This document shows, piece after piece, positions 49,112 to 61,045 of a DNA stretch of 64,000 bases. How positions within the stretch are numbered: the first letter of the stretch is position 1; each line of letters begins with the position of its first letter. Source of the stretch: Cyathus striatus (taxonomy: Eukaryota > Basidiomycota > Agaricomycetes > Agaricales > Nidulariaceae); the NCBI GenBank assembly GCA_025738555.1, contig JAOVFP010000019.1, forward strand, positions 806,001 through 870,000, in the 5' to 3' direction. The notes below the pieces were generated by a model. The model saw nothing but the letters and a program-made list of their open reading frames with translations. It did no database searches and was not told where the DNA came from. The translations under genes and the position numbers were made by a program.

Positions 49112-50899
49112 AGTCTCCCTGCAACAACCAGCTCACTGTGAAAACCAGAGCCTATGGTCACACATGTCACAAGAATTCAGAAACAGCCCCAGCCAATCAG
49201 ATTGAGATCTTATCCAAGATCCTCAAATTACCATATCCGGTGGCCCAAAGGTCCTTAATACCTAACTACCTTAAAAGGTAGTTAGGCTCATCAAAGGCCC
49301 AGCCCACAACATCACGTGTCCTTCCATATGTAGACACATAGGTTACCAACCCTGTTGCACTGCCCTATCAAAACCTGGCACTTTGGTACAAGACCATCCA
49401 CGCAGTGGACGTGTTCACTTATCTGTGAATGGTCTTGGGTCGAGACTAAAAAGGTAGTGGGAATAATGTAAATGAAACTAAATAGGTCCAAACATGGCAT
49501 TACCAAACATTGCCTATTATAGCTGAACCTCTACAGTGCATGAAGTGCCTTGGTCTTTGAGGCCAGGATATTGAGACTATTTGAAAGGCACATTTAGCTG
49601 ACGAACAAAACTAGCCAGATAATACTTCTTACCCAGGCCCTGTGCATCCAGTTTCAAATTTCACATTGATACATCCATCTCTTGTGGTTCCTCAGTCTTG
49701 AGTTTGACAATACTTCGTAATTCGACTTTCTCTTTAACACCTTCCAACCCTCAGCTTCACGAGAGCACCACTCTGTCTTGAAAGAAGTAAAGAGCAGCCA
49801 TGCGGGAGATAGTGGAATGGACGATATTTGTGTCCAATAGTGTGTCCTCTCTGCATGTGTTAAAGGCTCGTGAGGGTGACAAAGATCCTCTCTGTGAAAT
49901 GATTCTGCAGCCAAACTCGATGAGGGATGATGTGATGGTTTCCCTTTCGTCAATCGCTTCTTCCCTTCCACATCAATTTAACATCCACTCACCCATATCC
50001 ATCTTTCATCATTCCTGTATCTTCCCGACTCCACAATTCCCACATAATCACATTGAAAGGCTGTGTGTGTGAGTTGTGAACACTTGTTGTTTGATGTGAA
50101 AGGTCATCTGGTATTCAGCTTCTCAGCTGGGTAATGATCTATGCCATTTCTCCTACTTTGTGAAAAGTATCAATCATTTGTTTGTACAATTCTGATATGG
50201 CAGTGGTGTTAAGTTGCAAACCGCGATGGTAATCAAAAGTTGGAACCGTAACGCGTAACATGCTATGTTCTTCACAGTCGCGTTGCAAATAATTGTCACT
50301 AGCTTCCTGAATAAATAAACAAATTCCCACAGGGGTCCCATTTTGATCTTGTCCCGCTCCGAGTTCGGCGTAACTGCTATGCCCATGCAAAAATGAAGAA
50401 TCAAGACACTTGACTATTCATTTACACAGACTTTCGTCGCAGTATCTAGAACAAAATTAGAGGTCGGCGGCCATAGTGGAGCATTACATGCTGTGCACTG
50501 TGACTTGCATCAAACTTCAAAATAACTCATTACATTCCAAAAGTGTATTAATGTTTACTAAATGACATACACCAAGTTGGATCTTATATCATACCCGAGA
50601 AACTGCGCTGCGAAACAATGTAAGCAGTGCATAATTACATCCTATTGCCCCAAGATAATTGATTCTCTCTGCTATATGAGCCACCACGACCTTTATAATA
50701 AATCCAGCCATCAAGCGATCTCACCAATCAATCCAATCACATACATTCATCACTTTGAACATAAATAATCTTTCAATCACATCTAATATCCTGATAGTGA
50801 TCAACGTTATCTAACTATTGTGATTGTAATCTGAACGCAGAGACTATATATTCCATGTAAATACCTAGCACAATCCTGTTTCCAAGCCAGCAATCAGAA
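49112..50899. other. Intergenic, no recognised gene
   Basis: CpG-poor until about 50.2 kb. It contains a perfect hairpin at 49261-49286. The minus-strand frame 50139-50390 (LRVTVPTFDYHRGLQLNTT) looks coding-like but is short and unplaced. The last part should hold the promoter of membrane-protein copy B. Confidence 0.4.
49261..49286. repeat. Perfect 12 bp-stem hairpin
   Basis: CCTAACTACCTT and AAGGTAGTTAGG flank a 2-base loop (AA). There is no adjacent gene to which it would serve as a processing or stop signal. It could be a transposon end hairpin. Confidence 0.6.
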
Positions 50900-52759
50900 A
50901 TGTCAGCTGGTACTGGTATATCAACTAGTATTAATGATGCCATTAAATCTAACATGACATATGGTATATACAATTCTCTGTTTCACTTTATTTGTCATGC
51001 TAATGTACTTCTGTAGCTGTAATCATTACTTCCCTAATGTACGATATTATGTACTCGTTTCCCGATGAGGTATGGCTTCTTTGTCTTAATATGAACGATT
51101 GTGAAATGGTATTATTGCAATAGGTGAAATACATCTGGAGGTGAGTACCACACCAAATATTTTCAGCAAGACTTTACCTTTCTTGCTTCTTGCAGTGGAA
51201 TGAAATGGTCCCCTCTGAAGTTTCTTTATATAATATCCAGATACTATTGTGTTATATATCTTCTGTAAGCATCACAGTCGATTGATTAATATGTATATTC
51301 CTTATGAACTTTTTAGTGTTGAAGCTACCTGTAAGCACTGGTGTGATTATGCATATTCTTGCTGTTTGTTTTAAGTGTATACAAACTAGTGGCGATTGCA
51401 TCCACAAAAGCAGTACCATTATCCCCAACTGTAAGTTGTTGCGTATCTCTTGTTGAACCAATCTAACCGGATCCTCAGGTGTAGTTATAGATCTAAGTTC
51501 GTGGCGTCATTATTATCCTAATATATTCATACAGGTGCAAAGTCACTGTGTGGTTTTTTAATGCAAGGTATACTGCGTTAACTATCATGATTTCATTATT
51601 ATCTGTGATTGACGGGAGATTTATGTATCAAGCATTGGTCAAGTTGGAATTGCGCCTTCAGTGGATTTTATATTTATGATGCGTGTAAGTGCACTTTACG
51701 GAAATAGAAAACGTGGTATGTTTTACTCTTGACCATATACGTACCATATTCAAACCGTATAAACTGAATGCAGTCATTCTTTTTCTTGCAACAACATTCG
51801 TCAGTAAGATAAATGTATACTTTTTTGTATCAATTCTTACGTTGCATCAAATTTTATTCACAGCACAATTCATGGTTTGTAGACGTTCAATATATTCTCC
51901 TAGATGCATATAAACTGTCTACTTCTAGGTGCTAATATTTCTTTCAATTTTTACTGCCATTTCGAAGTCCCAGAAGGCAGGTTCAATTTCCACCACATAC
52001 CTTCCATGTGTTCTGCTGGTGCCACCAATTTTTTTGATGATTAACAAATTGCAAAGTGTATCTTATGGATTATCCTTCACTTTTCACAGTAAGTATTATA
52101 TTTATTTCTATAATTAATGTTTCTCTGAACTCTACAACAGCTATGCTGTTTGTGCTTACTATTGTAAGAGCTGCAAAAGACTTTATATCTGAGCATGGGG
52201 GCGTGAGGGACTTATTTCGAAATGAAAATTTTAGTCCAATCCTTATGTTAATTGTACGTGATGGAACATTATACTTTTGCATCGTGTTTGGTGAGTGATC
52301 TTTCAAGTCCCTCTCGAAGAATATTAAGTTGCTACTATATAAGTGGCAACAATAATTCTTGTTTTTGTTTCATGGCATGATGTATCGCAAGGCAGTTCTC
52401 TATCCTTCTTTATAGGAAGTGTAATCCCATACGTTAATCAAATGTTACTATAAATTCTTCTCCTTAACGGTCCACCCACATAGCATCTACTTGGCGGTGC
52501 TGTCGTTCACTGTGAGTGATAGTGCAATTCATTTCATGGAAAATTCATATCGTCTAAACAGGGATCTCATCTGATAATTGAACTGAAAAAATTATCTAAT
52601 GTCAGTGTAAATGATGAATCAGCTGAAACCCAATCTATATTTTTCGCCTGGTCCGATCCAAGTCAACAGACAGCAGTTAATAATAGTGGGGTTGGGGATG
52701 GGAACCGAGAGCAGGAGCAGCGGCGGGAGCCGGAACACAGTGGCATAGAGAATGTTTGA
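50900..52759 (+). CDS. DUF6533-like multi-pass membrane protein, copy B
   Basis: Paralogue of the gene at 41742. Five 5' exons: 50900..50963, 51017..51069, 51124..51140, 51196..51264, 51317..51330, giving MSAGTGISTS, AVIITSLMYDIMYSFPDE and VKYIWSGMKWSPLKFLYII. Later pieces: VGIAPSVDFIFMMRVSALYG (about 51645), TIVRAAKDFISEHGG and LIVRDGTLYFCIVFG (52160-52290, followed by a GTGAGT donor), and a last exon at 52562-52759 starting GSHLIIELKKLSN and ending TGA. The middle exons around 51360-51600 and 51765-52080 are not resolved. The product would be membrane-embedded with an acidic C-tail. Gene or young pseudogene. Confidence 0.62.
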
Positions 52760-52994
52760 TGTTCGATTGATAGGTCCGATAGTTGTCCGATTAGTTTTTG
52801 CATTCATTGACGAACATACTGCATAGTGGTTTTTGCCGGAAGTCCAAGGTAATTGAACTAATTGATTAATGCCACTGGATCTTAATGTGCTCCTCTGTAC
52901 TATAGTCTTGTTAAAATTGTAATTTTAAACTTCGGTGTAACATGGTAGTCATGCCTTACTGTATAAATGCACTTTCATTCTACTTTTAAAGTAA

Positions 52995-53290
52995 TGTAGA
53001 GCAGGCGTTTTGCCTGCACTACAAAACTCACTATTTTACAGATTCCATTATGTAATCAGCTGGTATGCGCGTCGACACGTCACTTTGTTCGCATTGTTCG
53101 TGCTCGCTCTCACTTCCTCCGTCGTTTTCTCTCCAACGTCGACACTTGAATGCCGCAATTATTCAACAGAAACACAAGAGTGTCGGTATCCTGCTCTACC
53201 AAGTCCCGCTGAATGCCGCAAAACAATTTACTTATTTTTATTTCTTTGTTTAGGCGTCAATCCATCTGTCACCTTTACACTGACACATTA
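52995..53290 (+). repeat. Dispersed repeat with hairpin head, copy 2
   Basis: Begins with the near-palindrome TGTAGAGCAGGCGTTTTGCC...TGCACTACA and follows the block order seen at 24488-25055, without that copy's AT-rich insert, ending near TTTCTTTGTTTAGGCGTCAA. Confidence 0.65.
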
Positions 53291-54452
53291 TCCCAAAGAA
53301 AATATAAGATGATCAAATGGTTCTAAGGAGATAATGATTGGATAAAGAACTGCACTATTGCGCTCGGGAGTCGGAATCTGACTTCGAATTGATTCTGTTC
53401 AGAAGACTGAGCCTAACTGCAATTTACCATCACGTGCGGTGCTCGATATCATCCTATAAGTATCATCGACCCCGATAGAAATAGTATCGAATTCACTCAC
53501 TGCTCGACCTGTAGAATTATATTACCTATTCAAATGTCACAATCATCATTCTATGCCGCCTCCACATATGCTTTAAGATATGTTACTATACTTTTTATGT
53601 ATTTCACTGACAATGTGCTACTGGTTATTTTATGTATTTAAGTAGTCTACAATGTACTGTATCTACTTATCCATTTGCCTCTGGCTTTCTCCCCTTGCGT
53701 GCTATGAGGCCAAATGTAATGTCATCATCGTCGATGCATCGTTTATTTCAACACGACTGTCATTGTAGGAAATTCTGCAGAAGAGATGGCGTAGGTTCCG
53801 AGCACAGGAAAGTGCGTAGATCGATCCAGAGGCATGCAAGCAATGAGACCAAACCTAAACGGTGAAATGTCGGTTTGGAGGAATAGCTCAAGAGACAAGA
53901 GGAAGAAAGGGTGATGAACAGCAGGAATAGAGGCCACTCTTCCGTCGATTTTAATAGTGTCCTGAAATGTATAGGGAGGAGCGTGAGTTTTGTGTACTGT
54001 GTGCTATCAGGTATCTCCACTTGTTCAACAAGGTATAAAGTGGAGGTAGATCAATTGCCAGGTGGAAGAAGGGTGGTATGAGGGCGAGAGGTAAAGCATT
54101 GGAGTATTAGAGTTGAGTGTGGGGCGGAGGCTGTGGCTATATGGTACCGGAAATGTGGTATCTCCAGGCACTATTGTAAGGGTTAAGGTGTGCATGCACC
54201 TCAACAAAGAAATTGAATGCGAGTCGGTGAACGTCCGTTCGACCTTGGGTGTTCTAAGGTGTCAAGTAAGGGGGGATAATTTTCACTAATGTGCGAGAAA
54301 GTAGATACAGCAAATTTATAGTAAGAAAGAAAAGGGACATTACTTAATCTGCTAAATGGAAATTAAAGGGTCCTGGAGGTAAGTACCGAGAGAGAAAAGG
54401 ATGTAACATAAGGTATGAGGAGAAGGATGGAGAGAGAGAGCAAGTTTGAAAA
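53291..54452. other. Intergenic, no recognised gene
   Basis: Contains a ~45 bp segment (54217-54262, CGGTGAACGTCCGTTCGACC...TTCTAAGGTGTC) related to 6123-6168 inside the long-TIR element near the left end of the window. Short frames (53632-53865 and the opposite strand) have no domain. Confidence 0.4.
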
Positions 54453-55346
54453 CCTGGAATAGACCGGTAGCCGGTCGGTATCGTGAGACTATGTTCACAT
54501 GATATGAATGATTGTATCGTGTCGATATACCGACCGGTCCAACTCGTCGAATTTAGGAGGGGTAAAAGTTATTGGCATTAAGGCCTTTTGGGCTTCAAAA
54601 ATTGCCTTTTTGGGATTTTCGAGTCCTCACAGGTATGCATGATCCCCCTCATCGTCTCTCATTTTTATTGTGTTTCCCTTCAGCTTTGCACTTTGTATCC
54701 TCTATTTCAAATAGTATTATAACTTTTATAATTATATGAACCACTACCATGTCTAAAAACCAAGGTATAGCCCATGTAGTATCCCTTGTCCCCACCAGCC
54801 AACCAAGCAGCACCTCCAACAATCCAATTCCGCCATCTTCCCTCTATCCCTTGCACATTCCAACCTTTTGAAGCACCCAATCCCCAAAATCTACCATATT
54901 TAGAGGCTATGGAAAGGAGCTATCGCACTTTCAGCTGTTTATAAGACCGTGTGATGCTGTTCAGTGTTGACATTTGAGGGCATGCCTGAATCTTGAGTGC
55001 TATCCATTGACCATGGAAACTAATGCAGCGTATTCTGTGCAGCGAGTGGTGTTGACATGTAGATGTAGTCAATAAATGGTAGAGCTGAGGAGCCTTCAGG
55101 AGGGAGTAATGGAAGGGAGGACAACAGGTAAGATGAAAGACATGTTGCATGTGAGCACTGAGATGGGAAAGTACGGCTCTATCCGAACACCCAAAAAAGG
55201 AGACTTTTTGAACCCTTAACACCAATAACTTTTACCCCTCCTAAATTCGACAAGTTGGACCGGTCGGTATATCGACACGATACAATCGTTCATATCACAT
55301 GCTTGTCACATAATCGACCGGCTACCAGTCTAAACCTGGAAATCGG
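54453..55346. mobile_element. Non-autonomous TIR element (~0.9 kb)
   Basis: The left arm 54453-54640 (CCTGGAATAGACCGGTAGCC onward) is the imperfect reverse complement of the right arm 55160-55346. Shared blocks include GATTGTATCGTGTCGATATA, CCGACCGGTCCAAC and GAATTTAGGAGGGGTAAAAG. The interior codes for nothing recognised. Its right end lies only about 30 bp from the next element. Confidence 0.75.
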
Positions 55347-55446
55347 AACGGTTCAATACGCGTTCCACGTCACGTGATTATGAAGTTCCGATAGGGGAAA
55401 AACCCGCCGAAGCGAAATTCGCTTCCCGCCATAACTCCCAGAGGGC

Positions 55447-56132
55447 GAAACTCGAATTATTTCACTTTTTTTTACATATCTTACAAGACATAGCATGTTA
55501 GCCCTACATATTATATATTTTAAGCATTACAGTAAAGCTAACCATATAAAAAGTGCTCTATTGAGCAGTTTTTCATGTACCTTTTCGCCGCTTGCACCCC
55601 ATCAGACAGTTTCCCACGGTCATTGAGGATATAGCAGCGGCTTGCCAAACGCCCCTCTGAGTCCACACTCATTTTCCATCGATTTCTCACCAATGCTCGA
55701 CATTTCAGCAATAAAAAAAACTAATGTAGGAATACGCGTGACGTGAACTCGGACAATAAACCGGCTGAACACTCAATAATGTGCCATCGCGTTCTTAACA
55801 TTGGCACTTCAAAACCATACCACTCTCTGGTCGATGTTGAAGCACATTTCTACATTAGTTTTTGTATTAGTGAAATATCGAGCATTGGTGAGAAATTGAC
55901 GGAAAATGAGTGTGGGCTCGGAGGGGCGTTTGGCAAGCCGCTGCTATATCCTCAATGACCGTGGGAAACTGTCTGATGGGGCGCAAGCGGCGAAAAGGTA
56001 CGTGAAAAACTGCTCTATAGAGCACTTTTTATATGGTTAGCTTTACTGTAATGCTTAAAATATATAATATGTAGGGCTAACATGCTATGTCTTGTAAGAT
56101 ATGTAAAAAAAAGTGAAATAATTCGAGTTTCT
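55447..56132. mobile_element. Foldback MITE nested in the left outer TIR
   Basis: Arms of ~290 bp (55447-55735 and 55845-56132) are near-perfect reverse complements around a ~110 bp centre; both outer ends read AAACTCGAATTATTTCAC in inverted orientation. It interrupts the outer inverted repeat of the larger element exactly after GAGGGCG, so it is the younger insertion. Confidence 0.82.
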
Positions 56133-56589
56133 GTCATGAAAGTTCGATTTACCTTGGAAGGCATTAAGCCATTACTCTCGTAATAGTGCACTGTAAGATA
56201 ATTATAAGATAGTACTGAAGACATCACAATGAGACTGCAATTCATTGTAAGGTATGGGCTTTCCTATAATAAATTATAAGACTACTGGTACTATACAAGA
56301 GATCTTAAGGTATCTCTAAGATTACAGCATAATTTCAAGGTAACAGCAATATTACCCTACCCCCATATTCCATTGCAACATGCTTAATATATACATATTA
56401 CAGGAGTGTATTTATTGACTCTAAAGTAGCCTTTTAATATATTGGTGATATCAGTTCACTTGTATACCTTACCATTAGTCAGAAAGAAAACAACTCCCCA
56501 CGAATGGTGAAATATAATTCCATTACTACAATGGGTATATTTTATAAGGTTTGTGACACGGATTAACATTGTGAAGCGGCAGCCATAAG
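56133..56589. other. Left spacer between outer TIR and inner arm
   Basis: AT-rich; partly related to the complement of 60400-60850 (blocks such as AATAGTGCACTGTAAG and AGTACTGA), so it looks like a diverged continuation of the palindrome. No gene. Confidence 0.4.
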
Positions 56590-57870
56590 TGTTAGCAAAC
56601 TATTTTCATATTAACTCCTGGCTATATGATCATGCGTTCTTATAAGCATGGAGTTTTATGATCACCTCTAAATTATATAGTGTTCTATACTATTAGTGAT
56701 TGTAATAGTGATCATAAATGATCATTTAGGGATATAGGTGGCATATTGGGGTGAATACTAGTACTGATGGGTTTCTATGGACTATTACTTGTTCTAATGG
56801 ATTTGTAAATGATCATAAGTGATCATTAGGTGGTGCAGGTGGCGTAATGGGATATTAGTGGTACTAATAGATTTGTAAGTGATCATAAGTGATCATTAGG
56901 TGATCTAGGTGGTGTAATGGGTTATTAGTGATACTAATAGATTCATAAGTGATCATATGTGATCATTAGGTGATCTAGGTGGCATAATGAATTATTAGTG
57001 GTACTAATGGATTCGTAAGTGATCATAAGTGATCATTAGGTGATCTAGGTGGTGTAATGGGTTAATAGTGATACTAATAGATTCATAAGTGATCATATGT
57101 GATCATTAGGTGATCTAGATGGTGTAATGGATTATTAGTGGTACTAATGGATTCATAAGTGATCATAAGTGATCATATATGTCACATGCATTGTGTATGT
57201 CACAGATGTCACGTTTGTTATGGATGTCACACGCGTCACAGGTGTCACATATGTCACATATATCGCATTTGTCACACTTTTACAGATGTCACATTTGTTA
57301 TGGATGTCACATGTGTCACACTTTCACAGATGTCACAGATGTCACACTGTCACAAATGTCACACTGTCGCATATGTCACACTGTCGCATATGTCACACTT
57401 TCGCATATGTCACACTGTCGCATATGTCACACTTTTACATATGTCACATATGTCACACTTTCACATATGTCACACTTTCACATATGTCACACTTCCGCAT
57501 ATGTCACACTTTCGCATATGTCACGCATTCACAAATGTCACAAATGTCACACTTTCACATATGTCACACTTCCGCATATGTCACAAATGTCACAAATGTT
57601 ACACTTTCACAGATGTCACAAGTGTCACACGTTCGCATATGTCACACACTTTCTCATATGTCACACATGTTTGCATATGTCACACTTTCCCATATGTCAT
57701 GTATATTACACTTGTTACACTTGTCATATTTGCTTTGTATGACACTCCTGTCATGTAGTCACATATGTCACACCATATCTATTACAACCATCATACTCAT
57801 CACATGTCATACATCCCTTATGTGTCAATATTACACCTGTTACATTCTCACATCTGTCACACATATCACA
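56590..57870 (+). repeat. Left inner arm with two tandem arrays
   Basis: From outside inward: unique arm sequence (GTTAGCAAACTATTTTCATA onward), then a ~74 bp tandem repeat (about 56800-57175; TAAGTGATCATTAGGTGATC core), then a 17 bp-based array (about 57176-57720; CATATGTCACACTTTCG). The arm is the reverse complement of 58855-60215. Three overlapping stop-free frames of about 190-255 codons run through the 17 bp array; they are repeat artefacts. Confidence 0.85.
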
Positions 57871-57892
57871 TTTCATTCTCATGACACCCTTG

Positions 57893-58045
57893 GTAAAAAG
57901 CAAAATTGGATATATCTCACACAGAGTCAAATGTAAGTCAAATATAAGGACCAAAAGTGAAACATGGTTGAACAATAGTGACACCTAACATGTGGTTACA
58001 TTTGACTCTGTGTGACATTAACCAATTTTGAATTTTACCAAGTAT
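57893..58045. repeat. Internal stem-loop at the palindrome centre
   Basis: CACACAGAGTCAAATGTA (57917) and TACATTTGACTCTGTGTG (57997) are perfect inverted copies, with further pairing of AAAATTGG and CCAATTTT outside. It lies in the ~1 kb spacer between the two inner arms. The rest of the spacer (58046-58854) holds nothing recognised. Confidence 0.7.
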
Positions 58046-58854
58046 CATCTTGATTTGTCAAGGTACTCTCCCTGTCAAAAAGTAAAATTACACCACAGTC
58101 ACAGACTCTCCTACCATTCTTGAAACTCTTGACAGCTTTTTGCCTCTACCAGCTTATCATTCTCTCAACATTGCATTGCAACCATCTGCTGCAACACATA
58201 TCATACATGTCACATGAAATGGTTACATGAAAAGTGCTCATCTAGTGATTTATGTGCATTACAAGTTATATGACAAAGACACTAGACTACTTTAAGAGAA
58301 TCATATTTCTTCAACTATTTACCTGTGTTTAGTTGAATTCAACATTCATAGCACTAGGCAAAAATCACATTATATCAATACTACTTTCTGGCAATCACAA
58401 TGTTATGTTTTAATTAGTCTATCAGATTCTATAGTAGATATAACTGTACTTAGATTCTAATTTTGTCTAACCAACCTTAAGCATGTTCGGTAACCTGGTC
58501 CGGTTATGTTGCCTTATCTATATCTTCCATTCAGTTATTGCTTCTATTATCACATCACTTATATTTTTGTTACACTTTCCATTAGCCAATCAGATATTTA
58601 TTTCTTGATTCATTATTGGGGTATATGATTTCTTGTGTCCCTCTTAGCAGTACTCACTACTGTTCAATCTTCATTGTTACAGAATTGTACAGTATTACAA
58701 ATGAGAGATGTGTGACCTGTGAATAAAATGTGAATAAATGTGATATGTTGGGATATATGACATGTATGTGTTTGATTGGCAAGATTGACAGCCTTGACTG
58801 GGTTATGGGGGTGTATAATATTGGAGCACTCTTGTCAGTGACAAGCCTGGTAGT

Positions 58855-60215
58855 GAACAAAGTGTGACAGATGTAAGAATCTAACAGGTGTAATATTGAC
58901 ATATAAGAGATGTATGACATGTGATAAGTATAATGGTTGTAACAGGTGTGGTGTAACATGAATTTGGAAATGTGACATATGTAACTATATTATAGGAGTG
59001 TCATACAAGTAAATGTGATGGGGGTGACATATGTAAGAGTGTGACAAATGTGACAAGTGTAGCATATGTGAAAGTATGACATAGTGTGACACCTTTGACA
59101 TCTGTGAAAGTGTGACATATGCGAAAGTGTGACATTTGTGACATATGTGAAAGTGTGACACATGTGAATGCGTGATATATGCGAAAGTGTGACACATGTG
59201 ACATATGTGAAAGTGTAACATTTGTGACATATGTGACATATGCGGAAGTGTGACATATGTGAAAGTGTGACATATGTGAAAGTGTGACATTTGTGAATGC
59301 GTGACATATGCGAAAGTGTAACATTTGTGACATTTGTGAATGCGTGACATATGCGAAAGTGTGACATATGCGGAAGTGTGACATATGTGAAAGTGTGACA
59401 TATGTGACATATGTAAAAGTGTGACATATGCGATAGTGTGACATCTGTGACAGTGTGACATCTGTGACATCTGTGAAAGTGTGACACATGTGACATCCAT
59501 AACAAATGTGACATCTGTAAAAGTGTGACAAATGCGATATATGTGACATATGTGACACCTGTGACGCGTGTGACATCCATAACAAACGTGACATCTGTGA
59601 CATACACAATGCATGTGACATATATGATCACTTATGATCACTTACGAATCCATTAGTACCACTAATAATCCATTACACCATCTAGATCACCTAATGATCA
59701 CATATGATCACTTATGAATCTATTAGTATCACTATTAACCCATTACACCACCTAGATCACCTAATGATCACTTATGATCACTTACTACGCGATCCATTAG
59801 TACCACTAATAATTCATTATGCCACCTAGATCACCTAATGATCACATATGATCACTTATGAATCTATTAGTATCACTAATAACCCATTACACCACCTAGA
59901 TCACCTAATGATCACTTATGATCACTTACAAATCTATTAGTACCACTAATATCCCATTACGCCACCTGCACCACCTAATGATCACTTATGATCATTTACA
60001 AATCCATTAGAACAAGTAATAGTCCATAGAAACCCATCAGTACTAGTATTCACCCCAATATGCCACCTATATCCCTAAATGATCATTTATGATCACTATT
60101 ACAATCACTAATAGTATAGAACACTATATAATTTAGAGGTGATCATAAAACTCCATGCTTATAAGAACACATGATCATATAGCCAGGAGTTAATATGAAA
60201 ATATTTGCTGACACT
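58855..60215 (-). repeat. Right inner arm with two tandem arrays
   Basis: Inverted counterpart of 56590-57870: the 17 bp-based array (about 58985-59625; CGAAAGTGTGACATATG) then the ~74 bp tandem repeat (about 59625-60000). Copy order and numbers differ slightly between arms, as expected of tandem arrays. The minus-strand frames repeat the same artefact protein. Confidence 0.85.
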
Positions 60216-60868
60216 ACTCCGGCAGCATGCAAAACTAGATAGTTATGGACAAGCCTAGAGCATCTAAGCCTAAAGGGACACAGCCTGGAACTTAGAGCGG
60301 CTCTATGCAAGATCCAGTTGAGTGCTGACTAAAGCACCTACCTAAGACATATAAAAGGGCGACACTAGCAAGGGCATTATGCTCGTCAAGTCCTTATGAC
60401 TTGACTGAAGAACTATAGTCTGTAGGTAAGTTACATAATTTAAAGGTAAGCAATAAGATAATCTGGTAAGTACTCTTCTTAGTGTGACGTGTGTACTAAT
60501 CTGTATCACTTATCTCCATAAGTAGACAGTAGCATTAGTTGTATCATATGTACGTAGCAAGAAGAAATTAAGACTTTTTATTTAATACTCAATGAAAAAT
60601 TTCACATATGCTGGAAATTTATTTAAACATTTATTTTACCTTTTTGGATCACTCTTATACAAGCCTAAAAGTTATTGAATGACATTGACTTCATTGTAAG
60701 ACTCAGTACTGGGCTTTACAAGTTATCACACTTGTTAAAGTGCATTATGAGGCTCTCTGCAAGTCTCCAATGCCGTCTAAGATTTCTTTCTCTTGGGGGG
60801 CAGGAAATGCCTTAAGGCATTAACATGCACCGTAATGCGTTGGGTGGCAAACTAAGTTTTCGTGACAT
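60216..60868. other. Right spacer between inner arm and outer TIR
   Basis: Contains TATAAAAGGG at 60350 and CAAGTCC/TTATGACTTG small inverted repeats near 60388. No gene recognised. Partly related to the left spacer. Confidence 0.4.
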
Positions 60869-60944
60869 CGCCCTCTGGGAGTTACGGCGGGAAGCGAATT
60901 TCGCTTCGGCGGGTTTTTCCCCTATCGGAACTTCATACATTTCC

Positions 60945-61045
60945 CTCCAACGCCGACACACTCGTACATCGCCGCAACGCCACAATTACTCAAGATCGTC
61001 AATACTGCGCACTACCAAGCTTCACTAAATACCGCAGCTCACGCT
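60945..61045 (+). repeat. Dispersed repeat, copy 3 (middle block only)
   Basis: CCAACGCCGACACACTCGTA, then CGCAACGCCACAATTACTCA, then TACTGCGCACTACCAAG match the middle block of copy 1 at 24610-24690. The hairpin head is replaced by the outer inverted repeat of the palindromic element, which suggests the element inserted into a copy of this repeat. Confidence 0.55.

Larger units (their letters stand above)
55379..60936. mobile_element. Giant palindromic long-TIR element (~5.6 kb)
   Basis: Outer ends 55379-55446 and 60869-60936 are 68 bp inverted repeats that differ at one site. The match resumes inside, TGTCATGAAAGTT near 56133 against the complement of 60850-60868, after skipping a foldback element inserted in the left arm. 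Long inner arms follow at 56590-57870 and 58855-60215. No transposase gene is visible in the interior, so it is non-autonomous or the palindrome is a by-product of inverted duplication. I could not fix a target duplication. Confidence 0.7.

Noticed and set aside
56800..57180. CRISPR-like array of ~74 bp repeats
   Set aside because: The units are contiguous tandem copies with no unique spacers, and the window is eukaryotic.
57159..57936. Three frames of 187-255 codons (and their mirror copies at 58985-59641)
   Set aside because: Products of a 17 bp tandem unit without stops in any frame; no domain and no gene structure.
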